From contig JACKQL020000049.1 in NCBI GenBank assembly GCA_018296165.2, positions 1 through 64,000 of the forward strand: 64,000 nucleotides of DNA, written 5' to 3'. The position numbers were made by a program, and so were the translations under genes. Shown here in pieces: positions 45,172 to 56,172 of the stretch (the first letter of the stretch is position 1; each line of letters starts with the position of its first letter). Below the pieces are notes generated by a model, which was not told the origin of the DNA, did not search any database, and saw only the letters and a list, made by a program, of their open reading frames with translations. Source of the DNA: Termitomyces sp. T153 (Eukaryota; Basidiomycota; Agaricomycetes; Agaricales; Lyophyllaceae).

Positions 45172-47120
45172 ATTCCACTAAGCACTCCTGATCCCATCCA
45201 AGCATACCATGGCTTGTCTCTCTCTGAGGAATGAGTCAGTCCACTTCATCAGTGGGAGGGGTATGGCCTTTTGACACATTTTCCTAAGGAGTCTCACATG
45301 GTTAACATTATCAAAGAAGGGTTGCATGTGGCCTGTATGTCCTCTATGTGTGTTAGCAATGTGACATTGGTTGAGCTATCCAAGCACCCCAACTGTGTCA
45401 GTGGAACTAGGTCTTGGCTCCCTACCAGGTAGCTCAGTCATCTTGTTACTATACCCTCTAACACTTTCCCTAGACATTCTAGCAGCTGTATCAGCCTATT
45501 TGGCCTCAGTTCCAAGTAGTCCAGTTTATTAGGCTTCCTAAGTCCCACTGCTACTGCCTTTGCCATGGCCTTGGGTGATGTCCAGTCTCAATATGGTAGT
45601 GCATTAGCATGAATATTGTGTCTTCTTCAGTCTCCCATGCCCATTGTATAGTCTGAAATGGCTGTTGGCTTACACCTGGGGCCTTCTTTGTGCTATGTTA
45701 ATAGACCACAACCTTTCCCTCCCTTCTTGTAAGCATTACATGTAGGAGGTCTTGTGGCTGTTGATGCAACATGTCTGGGGCTCTGGTATCTTCTAGCATG
45801 GGGGTTGGATGAATAGTATCTCCTGGAGTGTGCCACACTTATCTCTATGTGTCACTGCTGTGTCATTATCTGGTCTCATAATATGTAGTAACATCTTGTG
45901 CCCTTGGACCACCCCTTCAGCCCCCACATCAACATTGGGGTTGACTTTTCATGTGTCTCTGTGATCCATTTCATTTTTGGATTCCTAAGTAGTTAGTTGT
46001 TTGTTGTATTTCTCTGTTAATGACATCACTCTGTTTGCTCCATCTTTCTATGTGGGCACACCATTCCTCACATTGTGCCATTCTTTTGTTTGCCTCACTG
46101 AGCTTTTTGAACCATCATGGCCTCACTTTGGATGACAGTTTTATCTCTTTTGCAGTTTTGGCTGTTGGTGTTGACATTACCTTGGTAATTAGCTCAATGT
46201 CCCTGTCTAATTCCTCTGGGGGCCAATTAGTTTCTGGTGTTCTAGGTGATACCCACCTCTCTACATGCTTTGTCATCTCATTTTCGAAAGTGTTCTTCCA
46301 CTTGTCTAGTTTGGTCTTCTTGAAACTGATTTGGCAACCTGCTGGGTCTTGGATCTGCATTGTCCCATGGTCAATCACCCATCTCAAGGCAAAGTGATCT
46401 GATCCACACACCAAGCTTGGATCCACTGCCCATTCTTTAGTCACATCCAGTCTTATTGGTTCTGGATTTGCCCATTTTAGGTCCAGTACTGATATTACAC
46501 CTCATCTTCAGTGTTTGTAGTACATGTATGTTCCCTTCTCATTCACCAATGCATATTATAAGTCCTGTAGCCATTTGACTAGTGTTTGTGTTATCTCTAT
46601 TGGTTTGCTGTGCCCCTTCTCCACATTGGGTGATGTTGGTTCCAGTTGTGTTTAGCATAGTATGGCAAACAGTGTTGCTTCAATTAGTGTTGAGCTGTGT
46701 GACTTGTATTGGCTCTGTTTTCATAAAAGATGTTAAAAGATGTACACTACTGGAGTTATTTGATTCCATCTGGTTCTGTTCCTCCATGTCTATGTCCACC
46801 CAACTCCTCCCTTACTGCTGGTAGAGCAGGTTTTCTAGTGCCATATATCTGTTTGTTTTGTTTGTCATGTCCATATTCATCTTTTTTTTTCCCCCATTGG
46901 CTTCTGTATTAGGTACTTTGGCTCTTTTTCCTCTGTCTGTCCATCCTCTCCTTGTTGTCCCATTCTCCCATCTCTATTCTCCTCCTGCCCCTGTAAGGGG
47001 GCCAGTCTTTGGACTGTCCCACCCTTGCCTAGCTTAGTCTGTGGGAATTGGCACCTCTATCTAGCTGACCTCTGGACTGCCTGGCCCCTTCTTACTCCCT
47101 TACCATCTTGGCTCCCATGC
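45172..47120 (-). pseudogene. LINE ORF2 N-terminal part: endonuclease and RT start
   Basis: AP-endonuclease end VCGSDHFALRWVI (catalytic S-D-H, about 46370-46410) followed by the linker TNWPPEELDRDIELIT (46195-46250). RT segments are seen in decayed frames: QLGCLDSSTNVTLLTHIED (about 45345-45400) and ALPLMKWTDSFLRERQ-type LPLMKWTDSFLRERQ (about 45215-45260). Sequence stops in RT at the A LTR. Minus strand, same orientation as the LINE 3' end at 16.6-17.2 kb. Confidence 0.72.
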
Positions 47121-48514
47121 TAATGGGTATATTGTACCTGGCACATGGTATATTATTGTTGATTATTGATCCTTCTACTACCAGACTGATTAGTCAATAG
47201 TTCATAGTCATTGGCCTCCACTTTTTCATATAGGCTGTAGTAAGTGGCCTTTGCAATTGGCACATTGTGGTTTGTCTTTTGCATTTCCTAAGTGATCTTC
47301 TTCCATCCTCTCTCCTTTTGCTTCTGTTTGTTGCATCTTCACTTGTCTGTGATCTGTCCTGCTGTGTGGTCCTGTGCATATCCTACACTTTGTGGTATTC
47401 TGGCATTTCAAGCTGTGGTGGCCAAAATTCCAGCATTTGCTGCATTTCAGCACAGATGGTCTGTCTGCATGGTGTACAGTGTTTCAGAAATTTGTATACA
47501 TAGCTATGTACCATGCTGCAATCATGGCTTTTGCATCATCTTCCTCTGCAAATTCCAGTACTATTGATAAGTACTCCTTTTGTCTCAGGACTGCTTTGGC
47601 TCACATTCATCTGGGTTTGCCCATCAAGTTTACCTTTGCCATGATTGGGTTGAACCCTCTGATTTCCTCCAGTAAATTGTTGGGGGTGTAGATGTAGCTG
47701 TGGCTGTCCCTCCCTGTCCATATTCATTCACTTTAACTTTGTATCATCTGTTGTCTGATCATATTGATGGTGTGGGCCAGCACCCCAAATATGTTGATGA
47801 ACTCTTCCACATGCTGTCTCAACTCCTCACCCTTTTGGTGCCCTTGGACCATGATTATCAAGTTTTGATTGTGGTTGTACTGCACTGATGTTACACATAG
47901 GTGTTTCATGGACTGGGATAGGGATAGTCTTTTGTTTATCAGGTTGACAAGTCTACATGGGTTCAGAAAATTGGTGTTGAATTTCTCTAAACATGGGATG
48001 ATAACAAGTCATGCTGGGTGATATTGGTCTCTAGGTGAATGAGGTACTGTCTGTTGGCATTGTGTGGTTTGTGCTGTGTAGGGGACATTGGTTTTTGTGG
48101 GTTTGTATGTGGGCCTGTTGCTACTACTGTCTTCACTCCTTGGACCTCCATTGGATATCTTCTGTTTACTCCTTTCTGCATTGGTTCCACTTCTTGGTGT
48201 TTGACCAGTGTGTCTACTCCTCTTGTCAGATCATTGACAGTGGACTGTAGCTCAGCAGTTTCCTGTAACACACATGCAGAATCAGCATTGCTAATATCAT
48301 GGTCCTTCTTACCTGCCACCACAACTTCTGGTAGGATCTTCCTTGCTATCTCATATGTCAATCCTTCTGTCCTTGATTCCCAGATGTAGTGGTCTGGGTA
48401 GCATTTGAGTTCCCTTCTGAGGTTCTCAAGCTGGTTAATTACAATTGCCTTGTTTTCCAATGCCATTCTATTCTCTGTTTCTGTGTTGAATTCTACTTCC
48501 ATACCAGGTTTCAT
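47121..48514 (-). pseudogene. LINE ORF1 (gag-like, zinc knuckles)
   Basis: Open frame 47987-48514 (175 codons) is the N-terminal part with a possible coiled coil (NQLENLRRELKCYPD). The C-terminal part (47226-47453) has the knuckle array CSKCWNFGHHSLKC, CRICTGPHSRTDH and CANCKGH typical of ORF1 of Tad/jockey-like LINEs. The middle (47454-47986) is broken. Confidence 0.7.
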
Positions 48515-48808
48515 TCTAAGGTTATGCCTAGGTCTTGTTGATGTCCTAGGTTCTTGTTCCCCTTGTTGACCAAAAACATCAATATCTCTCTGTTTCTTGC
48601 ATCCTGTTGTTTATCTCACTGATGATGTACTCATGTATCCTCCTATGTCATCCCCCAATGGTTTGTCTTGTGCTCCTTGAGCTTGTTTTTTCATGCTTTT
48701 GCTGTACATGTGAGCTACTGTAGCTGTCCCTTTCCTTCCCTAACCATGGGAATAATCCAGTCAGGTGGTGGTAGCAGATCAAGGAGCTTTTTCTTTCCAA
48801 ATTCACAG
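48515..48808. other. Probable LINE 5' leader
   Basis: Non-coding between ORF1 start and the tandem repeat; no further motif recognised. Confidence 0.35.
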
Positions 48809-49275
48809 TGAGTGCTATTCACCCAGCACTTCATGTGCAAACACATGAGCTTCAGAAAATGCCAACCAGTCTGGCAACTGACCAGATATGAACTTGGATG
48901 TATCTTTGATGTATCCACATGCATGTACATGTCCTCATATAATATTATGTGTGATTAGAACATGTTTTGACACAGATTGCTGTATTTAGCATGTTCTCAC
49001 AATCAATACAATGTGTCTACACATCTACTCATATAAGTGAATGCTATTCACCCAGCACTTCATGTGCAAACACATGAGCCTCAGAAAATGCTGACTGGTC
49101 TAGCAACTAACCAGATATGAACTTGGATATATTTTTAATGTGTCCAGATGCATGTACATGTCCTCATATAATATTGTGCATGATTAGAACATGTTTTGAT
49201 GCATACTGCTGTATTTAGCCCATGTGAACAAGTTCTCACATCAATACAACATGTCTATGCATCTACTAATCTATG
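48809..49275. repeat. Two-copy tandem repeat, period 229 bp
   Basis: Units begin TGAGTGCTATTCACCCAGCA (48809) and TGAATGCTATTCACCCAGCA (49038) and stay alignable for about 230 bp. Each holds the hairpin CATGTG-caaa-CACATG. Position fits the upstream region of the minus-strand LINE. Confidence 0.85.
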
Positions 49276-49439
49276 TGTGCTGTCTTGGACACACTCACTT
49301 GCTTCTTTTTGGTTACCTTGCCTTATAGTTGGATCCAAAAAGTATTCAAGCCTCTTCTAAATGCAGACAGATCTTAGTACTCAACTCAAAGAATTTCAAA
49401 GTAGTTCTTGATGCAAAGGAGCACACAACTTAGAGCAAG

Positions 49440-50093
49440 TTGTGCCTTTTATGCTTGAAAAAGTGTTCCAATTATGGAGCTAGGAAGAAATCTGATACCA
49501 GCAATAACAAAAATTCAGCTGTAAAAGCAGGCAAAAACTTTGCTGATTTGTCAGTCATTGACCAACAGGATTTTTTGGATTATGTCAGTACTCTCAGTGA
49601 ATCAAAAGATGAGATTGTTCTGCAGGCTCATGTAGATTTGTCAGCTCTGGAAAATGGTGGATCCAAGAAGGAATTATGATCTGCAGCAGATGCAGTGTCT
49701 ACAGGAATTTGGAATGCATCAAAGTATCAATTTTTGTAAGCCTTAATGCTTTGGCTTGCAGTGAACCTCATTTATCAAATGAGATTCTATAATCAAGGTA
49801 CCACCGTCTTTATCATCATAAGCATGCTGCAGCCATTTGTTTTATGTACCATTGTGCTAAAATTGGCCCATGTCAGCAAATCAAAGAAGACAGAAAGAGA
49901 TAACATGAAACATCGAGACAGGTGGTCGATGGAAACTTTTGATTGCTCAGGCTGGCTTCATATTATTATCTTTTCGGGATCTTCTGTGACACACATCAAA
50001 CTCACACACAAAGATGATCACATACCATATTGGTGCATCGGCGTTCCGGAACAAGTCAAAGAATTTGTTCACGCCAACCCAAATTTGAATTAA
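49440..50093 (+). pseudogene. Fragment resembling N-terminus of a DNA transposase (MULE-like)
   Basis: Two open frames (49440-49679; 49746-50093). The second contains SKKTERDNMKHRDRW, FDCSGWLHIIIFSGS, IKLTHKDDHIPYWCIGVPE and VKEFVHANPNL. This Cys/His pattern resembles the N-terminal region of Mutator-like transposases that I associate with basidiomycetes. The catalytic part is absent. Assignment is from memory of the family and could be wrong. Confidence 0.4.
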
Positions 50094-51330
50094 ATGCAGG
50101 TGTGTCTATCACATTGTTTGATATCATATCATTGCTGAATTTGGAAGTTCTGGGATCTCATGAAAACAGCTACACTGAAATGTATCAAAATACGTCTCGG
50201 TTACACTGGAATACATTGAAAGTACATCTATCTGGGTCAGTTGTCGGACCGGTCGGCACTTTCCGAAGCTCACGTGTTTGCGCACGAAAGTGCTGTGAAT
50301 CGTGAATCACATTCACTTCAAGGCCTTCAAAATCCATCTTGTTGGAAGCACATGCCTTTGGAGATCTCCGGCGCCGAATTTGTCAAGTACACAAGTTTCG
50401 TTGGCTCTTGCTAAGGTGGTTTAAGATTCCGTTTCCGCTCAGTCCTGATATGTTTTTCAGTTTCCAGCGCCGCGGATCTCCGAGGGCACGTGCCTCTAAC
50501 AAGAGTCAATATTATGAAACGGCTGTCATGCATATATTTTTGTTCTCCACCCAGGAAAACATCTTGAAACACAAGTCCTTGATTAGTTATACCAGAATTG
50601 TTCGTCCAACAATCCGGAACTTGGCTTGCCCATGTGGTGATCGACGGACACTTAGAAGATCATTTCCCACATGCTTTCTGGAGACCGGAGAGAGAGAACT
50701 TGCGATATGATAATCACACGCTTTTTCTGGCCTTAATTGTCTCGGAAGGCAAGACTCTCCTTCTCGATGCGAATTATCGATTATGCTGGCCGTTTGCCTT
50801 GGTTCGCTTGTAAGAACATTCCTACAGCAAGAAAATTTGGATCGGCGCCCCCAATCAGTGTAAGTCTTCGCTACCTGTAAAATTGAACGAGCTTTCGGAC
50901 TTTGAGAACATCGTACACCAAACTAGTGCCTTATATAATTTCACAGAGTAAACATATATTTTACACTGTGAACTGGCTATTGTAGGTATTGTCTGACCGC
51001 GGGTCTTAATGGTCTGGAGACAAGCCCGTCCTTTTCGGAGAATCAGTCCGCCTCCATTAAGTCACTAATCACCAACTGAACTTGTTTGTCAGTATCAATC
51101 AACGGTCAAGTCTGATTCAATGACTTCCCGAGCAATCGATCATGATCCACGCGATAGGTAAATCAGAGATTTATCTATGTCTCTCCATGCCCACGGCAGG
51201 ATGACTTCTCCATCTAGTAGCTTCGAAAAATTTTGTGGCATCCTCAGTACACCAAAATAACATGAGAGATCAAATGGGTCATGGATTTCTCATCGCCCCG
51301 ATAAGGGCGTCCCAGTACATGGCGTTCATT
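50094..51330 (+). other. Less decayed region, no recognised gene
   Basis: CpG is common here (for example around 50360-50480 and 50620-50780), unlike the transposon areas. Overlapping open frames at 50339-50710 and 50598-50813 match nothing I know; the latter may encode a real fragment (AFWRPERENLRYDNHTLFLA). It may also hold upstream control sequence of the P450. Confidence 0.4.
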
Positions 51331-51332
51331 GG

Positions 51333-51340
51333 TATTTAAA
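51333..51340 (+). promoter_or_regulatory. TATA-like box upstream of the P450
   Basis: TATTTAAA lies about 45 nt before the chosen ATG (51384), preceded by CpG-containing unique sequence. Confidence 0.5.
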
Positions 51341-51383
51341 GGCTGGTCGGAATCTCTGCTCCACTATTGCACACCTTGACACC

Positions 51384-53933
51384 ATGTTTGTTTTGCTAGC
51401 CCAGTTTCTTTCCCTTTTTACCCTTGTCTGGGCTTTCAAACGATTTATGTCAAAGGGAGACATTGGTAACATTCCAGGACCCAAATCTGAGTCGTTTATC
51501 AAAGGTGTGTACATTATACAGCAGTAATCCTATTGACCGATCTTTGCATGTCTCAGGAAACATGCGTCAGATATTTAGTGCCTCATCTGTCGGCTGGGAG
51601 TTTCATTCGATGATGTCGGAACAGTGTATGAGATTCTTTTGAAAATTGTGTCTGTCACTGATTTCGAGCGCGCACAGATGGCAGAGTTGCTAGGCTTTGG
51701 GGTCCGTTTGGTGTAAGTTGCAGTTCTTTTCTATTCTATGTAAAATGTTGCTGAGGTCACGAAAGCTGAAATATCTGGAGATCTACGACCCAAAGGCCAT
51801 GCACCATATATTTGTCAAGGCGAGATACCATGTTTCCCGGCCTTAACAATCAGTTGTTCATCCATTGATAAGGACCAAGTCATCTACGAAGAAACTAGCT
51901 CATTTTTTGCGTATGTAGAAATGACTATCAAGAGTATTGTCAATTTCTGATATCCACATAGGCGAAGCATCGTTTTATTTGGTCGGGGCATCTTCACTAC
52001 CCAAGGTGCGTCTCTCATCTATGCAGAGATGTTAACCATCACTAGATGTGACTAGGTGAACCACACAAGAAGCAGCGCAAAATGTTGAATCCCGTTTTTT
52101 CTATTGCATATATGCGTAACATGAGTGCGAGGCTATGTTGTTATGATCATACTGTCGTCATTTATCGATTGGTCTAGTTCCCATATTCAGCGACATCGCG
52201 AAGAAGGTTAGAAAACTATGTGGCGTCAGTCTCGGTGCCGCAGACACTCCTGATACCTTCGACTAGATCGAGAAAGCCATGAAGATCAAGTTGGCTGAAG
52301 CTCAAGGTGCCCAAGAGGTAAGCAAATCCTCGGTGACAATGGTCTTGGATCTTGATAACTCGCCAGGTTGACGTTTTGCACTGGATGAGTCGCGCTGCAC
52401 TTGAAATGATTGGACAGAGCGGGTTTGGGTACTCTTTCGATCCATTAGTGGAAGGCGCCAAGCCGCATCCATTCTGTGATGCAGCTAAAGCGTTTTCGTT
52501 AGTATCACTTGATATTCCTGCCATCAATTACTGCTTACACAATGCTCCGTCGACCAGCCCCAACACAGCAAGCTTGGCTTGAGAAATGGAGTATCTACTC
52601 CCAACCATCGTCAAAATTGGTTCCCCGAGATTTAGGAGGTGGCTTGTTGATCATTTTCCTAGTAGGAGGTTGCGTGCATACAGAGATATGGTTGATACAT
52701 GGCATTGGACAATGACCCGGATTTTTGAGGAAAAGAAGAGGGCGTTAATGGAAGGTGATGAGGCTCTTGCGAATCAGGTTGAGCAAGCGAAGGATCTTCT
52801 CAGTATTCTCAGTGAGCTACATTTAATTCTCCCATTATCATTCCCTCATACAATATTTTCACAGTCAAGGCGAATATCGATGCATCGGAGGAAGACAAGG
52901 TGTCTGACGAGGAAGTCTTAGGACAAGTGAGTGGTTCAGCATCCCCGACACTTCCTCTGCTAAAGTGATCTGATTTCAGATGTCGTAAGTTATTATATTC
53001 TGTGGCATTCAATGGAATGTGAAGAGTATCAGGTCATTCATTTTTGCTGCCACTGATACAACATCTAATGCACTTTCACGCACTCTGCACCTTTTGGCAT
53101 CGCAACCTGAGATACAAGAACGTCTTCGTGCAGAAGTCACCGAGGCACGTGAAGCCCATGGCGGGGATATACCCTACGACGATCTAGTTTCACTTCCTTT
53201 CATGGATGCGGTCTGCCGAGAAACCCTTCGCCTGTAGGTTTTTTGAGAGTTGTCTGCATCTCAACTATTAATCCTTAATCTTCGAGCCATCCCCCGGTGC
53301 CAATGGTCCCCAGAATGTATGCATCTCAATCTCACTTGTTCCCGCTCAATTCATAATTCTTCATTTGTAGTTCCCGACAAGACATCATCTTACCCCTGTT
53401 AACACCGATTAAAGGAAATGACGGACGCGAGATGGAATCAATTCTAGTTCCCAAAGATACGAAGATCTTTATTTCCATTCAAAATGCTAATCGGGATCCG
53501 CTTTTGTGGGGTCCAGACTCTCTTGAATGGAAGCCAGAGCGATGGCTCAGGCCTCTTCCGCAGGCTTTGCATGAGGCTCACATGCCCGGGATCTACTCGC
53601 ACCTGTTAGGATAGTTACCCTTCTGGTCAGAACTTGATATTAATATCTCTTTTCCTCAGCTTGACATTCCTCGGTGGCGGTCGGGCCTGTATGGGTTTTA
53701 AATTCTCCCAACTGGAAATGAGTGAGTACTTCTGTTTTGTTGGTTAAGACAGATAATTTATTGATCCATGGAACCCTGCAGAGGTCGTTTTGTCTACACT
53801 TATCTCACAGTTTCGTTTCTATCCTCCGAGGAAAGAGATTGCTTGGCAAATGACTGTTATCACAACTCCGACGGTGAAAGATTCTCCGGAGACCCCGCAG
53901 CTACCATTGATAGTAGAGTTGGTAAAGGCTTGA
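51384..53933 (+). CDS. Cytochrome P450 monooxygenase (18 exons, one frame problem)
   Basis: Haem-thiolate monooxygenase, ER-anchored, substrate unknown. Exons: 51384-51504, 51557-51625, 51678-51712, 51766-51819, 51873-51910, 51962-52005, 52056-52124, 52178-52206, 52267-52317, 52367-52501, about 52558-52811, 52865-52926, 52980-52984, 53033-53233, 53287-53316, 53371-53604, 53660-53721, 53782-53933. About 535 aa, normal for the family. N-terminal membrane helix (FVLLAQFLSLFTLVWAF), proline-rich IPGPKSESF, helix C region HKKQRKMLNPVFS, I-helix AATDTT, K-helix ETLR, PERW, haem loop FLGGGRACMG with the Cys ligand. All exon phases agree except between exons 10 and 11, where TGA at 52580-52582 or a frame shift blocks every splice choice I tried. 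Intron 4 begins GC; exon 13 is only 5 nt. Class assignment is certain, subfamily not. Confidence 0.88.
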
Positions 53934-54755
53934 ACGAGTTGTACAGTGATATGTAACCTACTGCTTTCCTCAAACAAATCAATGTCCTACGGCAAATAAC
54001 TGACTGGTTGTTCAACCTATGCTTATGACTTGACATTGAAACATTCTTTGGAACAGGTCCTTCTGAGAGACAAGTTACATGGCTTGAATGAGTTGTACAG
54101 CTCTTCAGTCAAACATCAATTGACCTATGACTTAGGCTACCAGATATCAGACACTGCTGGATGAGTACAATGAAGTGTCTCATTATTCCTTTGACTAGCC
54201 TAGCTGGTGCTTTCAATGTTGAATCTTGATTTCCAAGGTTACTACTAAGGAATCCAACTCCATTAGCTTGTTGGCCTTCTGGGTTTCTGTGCAGTTCAAG
54301 TTGGTCATGGCAGAAGCATTTTGCCAAACAGAGCATGACCAAATCATCCATGAGACTTATGTACCAAACCACCTCGACCAATTGATCTATTTGAAATGAC
54401 CACATAACATTACTTCTTTCTCTGAAAAATTGATCCACAAACATACCATATGAACCTAATTTGATTCACAAAGTCAAAAGCATAAATGTTGCAGTTACAG
54501 TGGTGAGAGTGCTACAGTCCTTATTCTGGCTCCTCAAGCCATACTTCAGATCTCATGTGATATGCAGTTTACAATTTTCAATTGCTCTGGAATTTGTGGC
54601 TTTCATTCTGAATCCATGGACATCCAGGTATGTAAATATTTACTTATGTACAGTGTCTCAAAAAACTATCCCAATGTTTTATACTTTTGAAAGATGACAT
54701 TGGCATGGAGGATTGGAAGTACCTAAGATTCTGGTTAAATCATGTAATGTACTAT
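53934..54755. other. Intergenic region downstream of P450
   Basis: No recognised gene. A 111-codon minus-strand frame (54109-54444) has no motif I know. A 20-nt segment near the P450 stop (GGCTTGAACGAGTTGTACAG, 53927) recurs as GGCTTGAATGAGTTGTACAG at 54081, suggesting a local duplication. Confidence 0.4.
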
Positions 54756-55525
54756 TGTCACAACCTGTCCCCAAACCCTACACCTCTCCCCAAGTTATCC
54801 TGCTTCCCTGGAGTTTCCCCCAACACCCTCCTGGCCTGCCCTAACCTTTGTTCGTCCATGGTGCCCACCCCAGCTAACTCTGATGCTTCTTTGGCAAACC
54901 CCAACAGCCCCCTGGCTAACTCCAATGCATTCCCTGCAGACCCCAGCACTTCCCCTCCCCCTCCTGAGCCCCTGGAACCCACCCCCACTGTTTCTGATGC
55001 CAGCATACATCACTGCTTTGTCACCTTGACTTACCCAACCAACTCCAAAGCATCACAATGACACTGGAGCAGCCCATGTTTCTGTTTGATCCCATCATTA
55101 TATCACTGCAGCCTGCCCACTGATCATAACTGACACCCATCAACTCTGTGCAGCCCCAATGAGCCCCACCACCAGACCAAATATCTCCAGAGCAGTCTCA
55201 GTAGTTAGTATATAAGTCATAGAGTAACATCCCATACTCTAGTCTTGATATTACCTACTTGCATTACCATGTTCTGATTGTTTGTCTCTTTGTGCTTTGT
55301 GTCTCTTGTTACGTTTCCTCTTATCTCAGTCTCCCAGCCTTGTCTCATCTCTATCTCTGTTATTGTCTTGTTATTGTTTTGTATCTCCACTTCAATCTAT
55401 TTTTGTTCTTGTCTCAATCTTGCCTTGACTCTGTCTTGTCTTGCCTGTCTCTATTTCCTTTGTCATGTCCAAGTCCCCTTCAACCCTAAAAATGCTGTTA
55501 CAAACTCCATGCCTATGATCACAAC
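54756..55525 (+). repeat. LTR (C/F/G family), left part, interrupted by H
   Basis: Starts TGTCACAACCTGTCCCC; two 21-bp-type units in U3 (54870-54940), TATA (GTATATAAG, about 55209), AGTCTTGATATT start (about 55242). No polypurine tract precedes it. Continues after H at 61988. Confidence 0.85.
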
Positions 55526-56083
55526 TGTAAGGGCAACCTCTGGAGGCTGTGGCTCAGTCACACAACTGGCAGAGGGAGATCCAAAGTCTATTCAGTATTT
55601 ACAAGAAGTTCTAGAGTTCTAGCTACTCACCTGGCAGAGGGAGATCCAAAGGGAACAAGTCTAGGGATCCCCAATGCCAGTGTTCAGAAAATTTACTCTA
55701 GAGCTTCTTAAAAAATCACCAAACAACAACCAAATCTGGAGTCTGATCAAAAAGTGGAAATCCATTGTAAACAGCCTCAATCTCCAGACTTCTGGCATGT
55801 GACTACTCACCAATACTGCCAAAGGATAGCCCTTGGCTGAAAGTACCTGTGGTCAAAAGATGGGAGGCCTACAATGAGCAGTAGGTCCGAAATACAGGAA
55901 ACAATCCAGGGGTCTGGTAAGAGGCCATGTGGAAGGGGGCAACACTTGTCAGAATTATGGACAGAGAACCAGTGCAGCCTGAGGGCTAAAACTGGGAGCA
56001 GCAGATAGGGAAAGCAAAGGAGAATAAAGGAAAACCATAAGGAAGGAGAATGGAACAAAGGGGGAATGGAACATTCCCTGACA
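55526..56083 (-). repeat. 3' LTR of H
   Basis: 558 bp, minus strand TGTCAGGGAA...CCTTACA; internal direct repeat GCAGAGGGAGATCCAAAG as in B. Confidence 0.92.
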
Positions 56084-56098
56084 TTACCCCCCCTCTAG
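56084..56098 (-). promoter_or_regulatory. Polypurine tract of H
   Basis: Minus strand CTAGAGGGGGGGTAA directly before the 3' LTR. Confidence 0.78.
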
Positions 56099-56172
56099 CA
56101 TGCAGCATCTTGACATACTGGGTAGAAGAAGTCACAAATTGCTTGGTCCACTGCTGAAATGGAGTAGATGCC

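Noticed and set aside
52255..52270. In-frame TAG (GACTAG) that seems to end the P450
   Set aside because: It is the end of a 60-nt intron (52207-52266, GTTAGA...CGACTAG); removing it restores the collinear P450 sequence with correct phases.
54109..54444. 111-codon minus-strand open frame downstream of the P450
   Set aside because: No motif, no splice or promoter signal and no second copy in the window; left unannotated as a gene.
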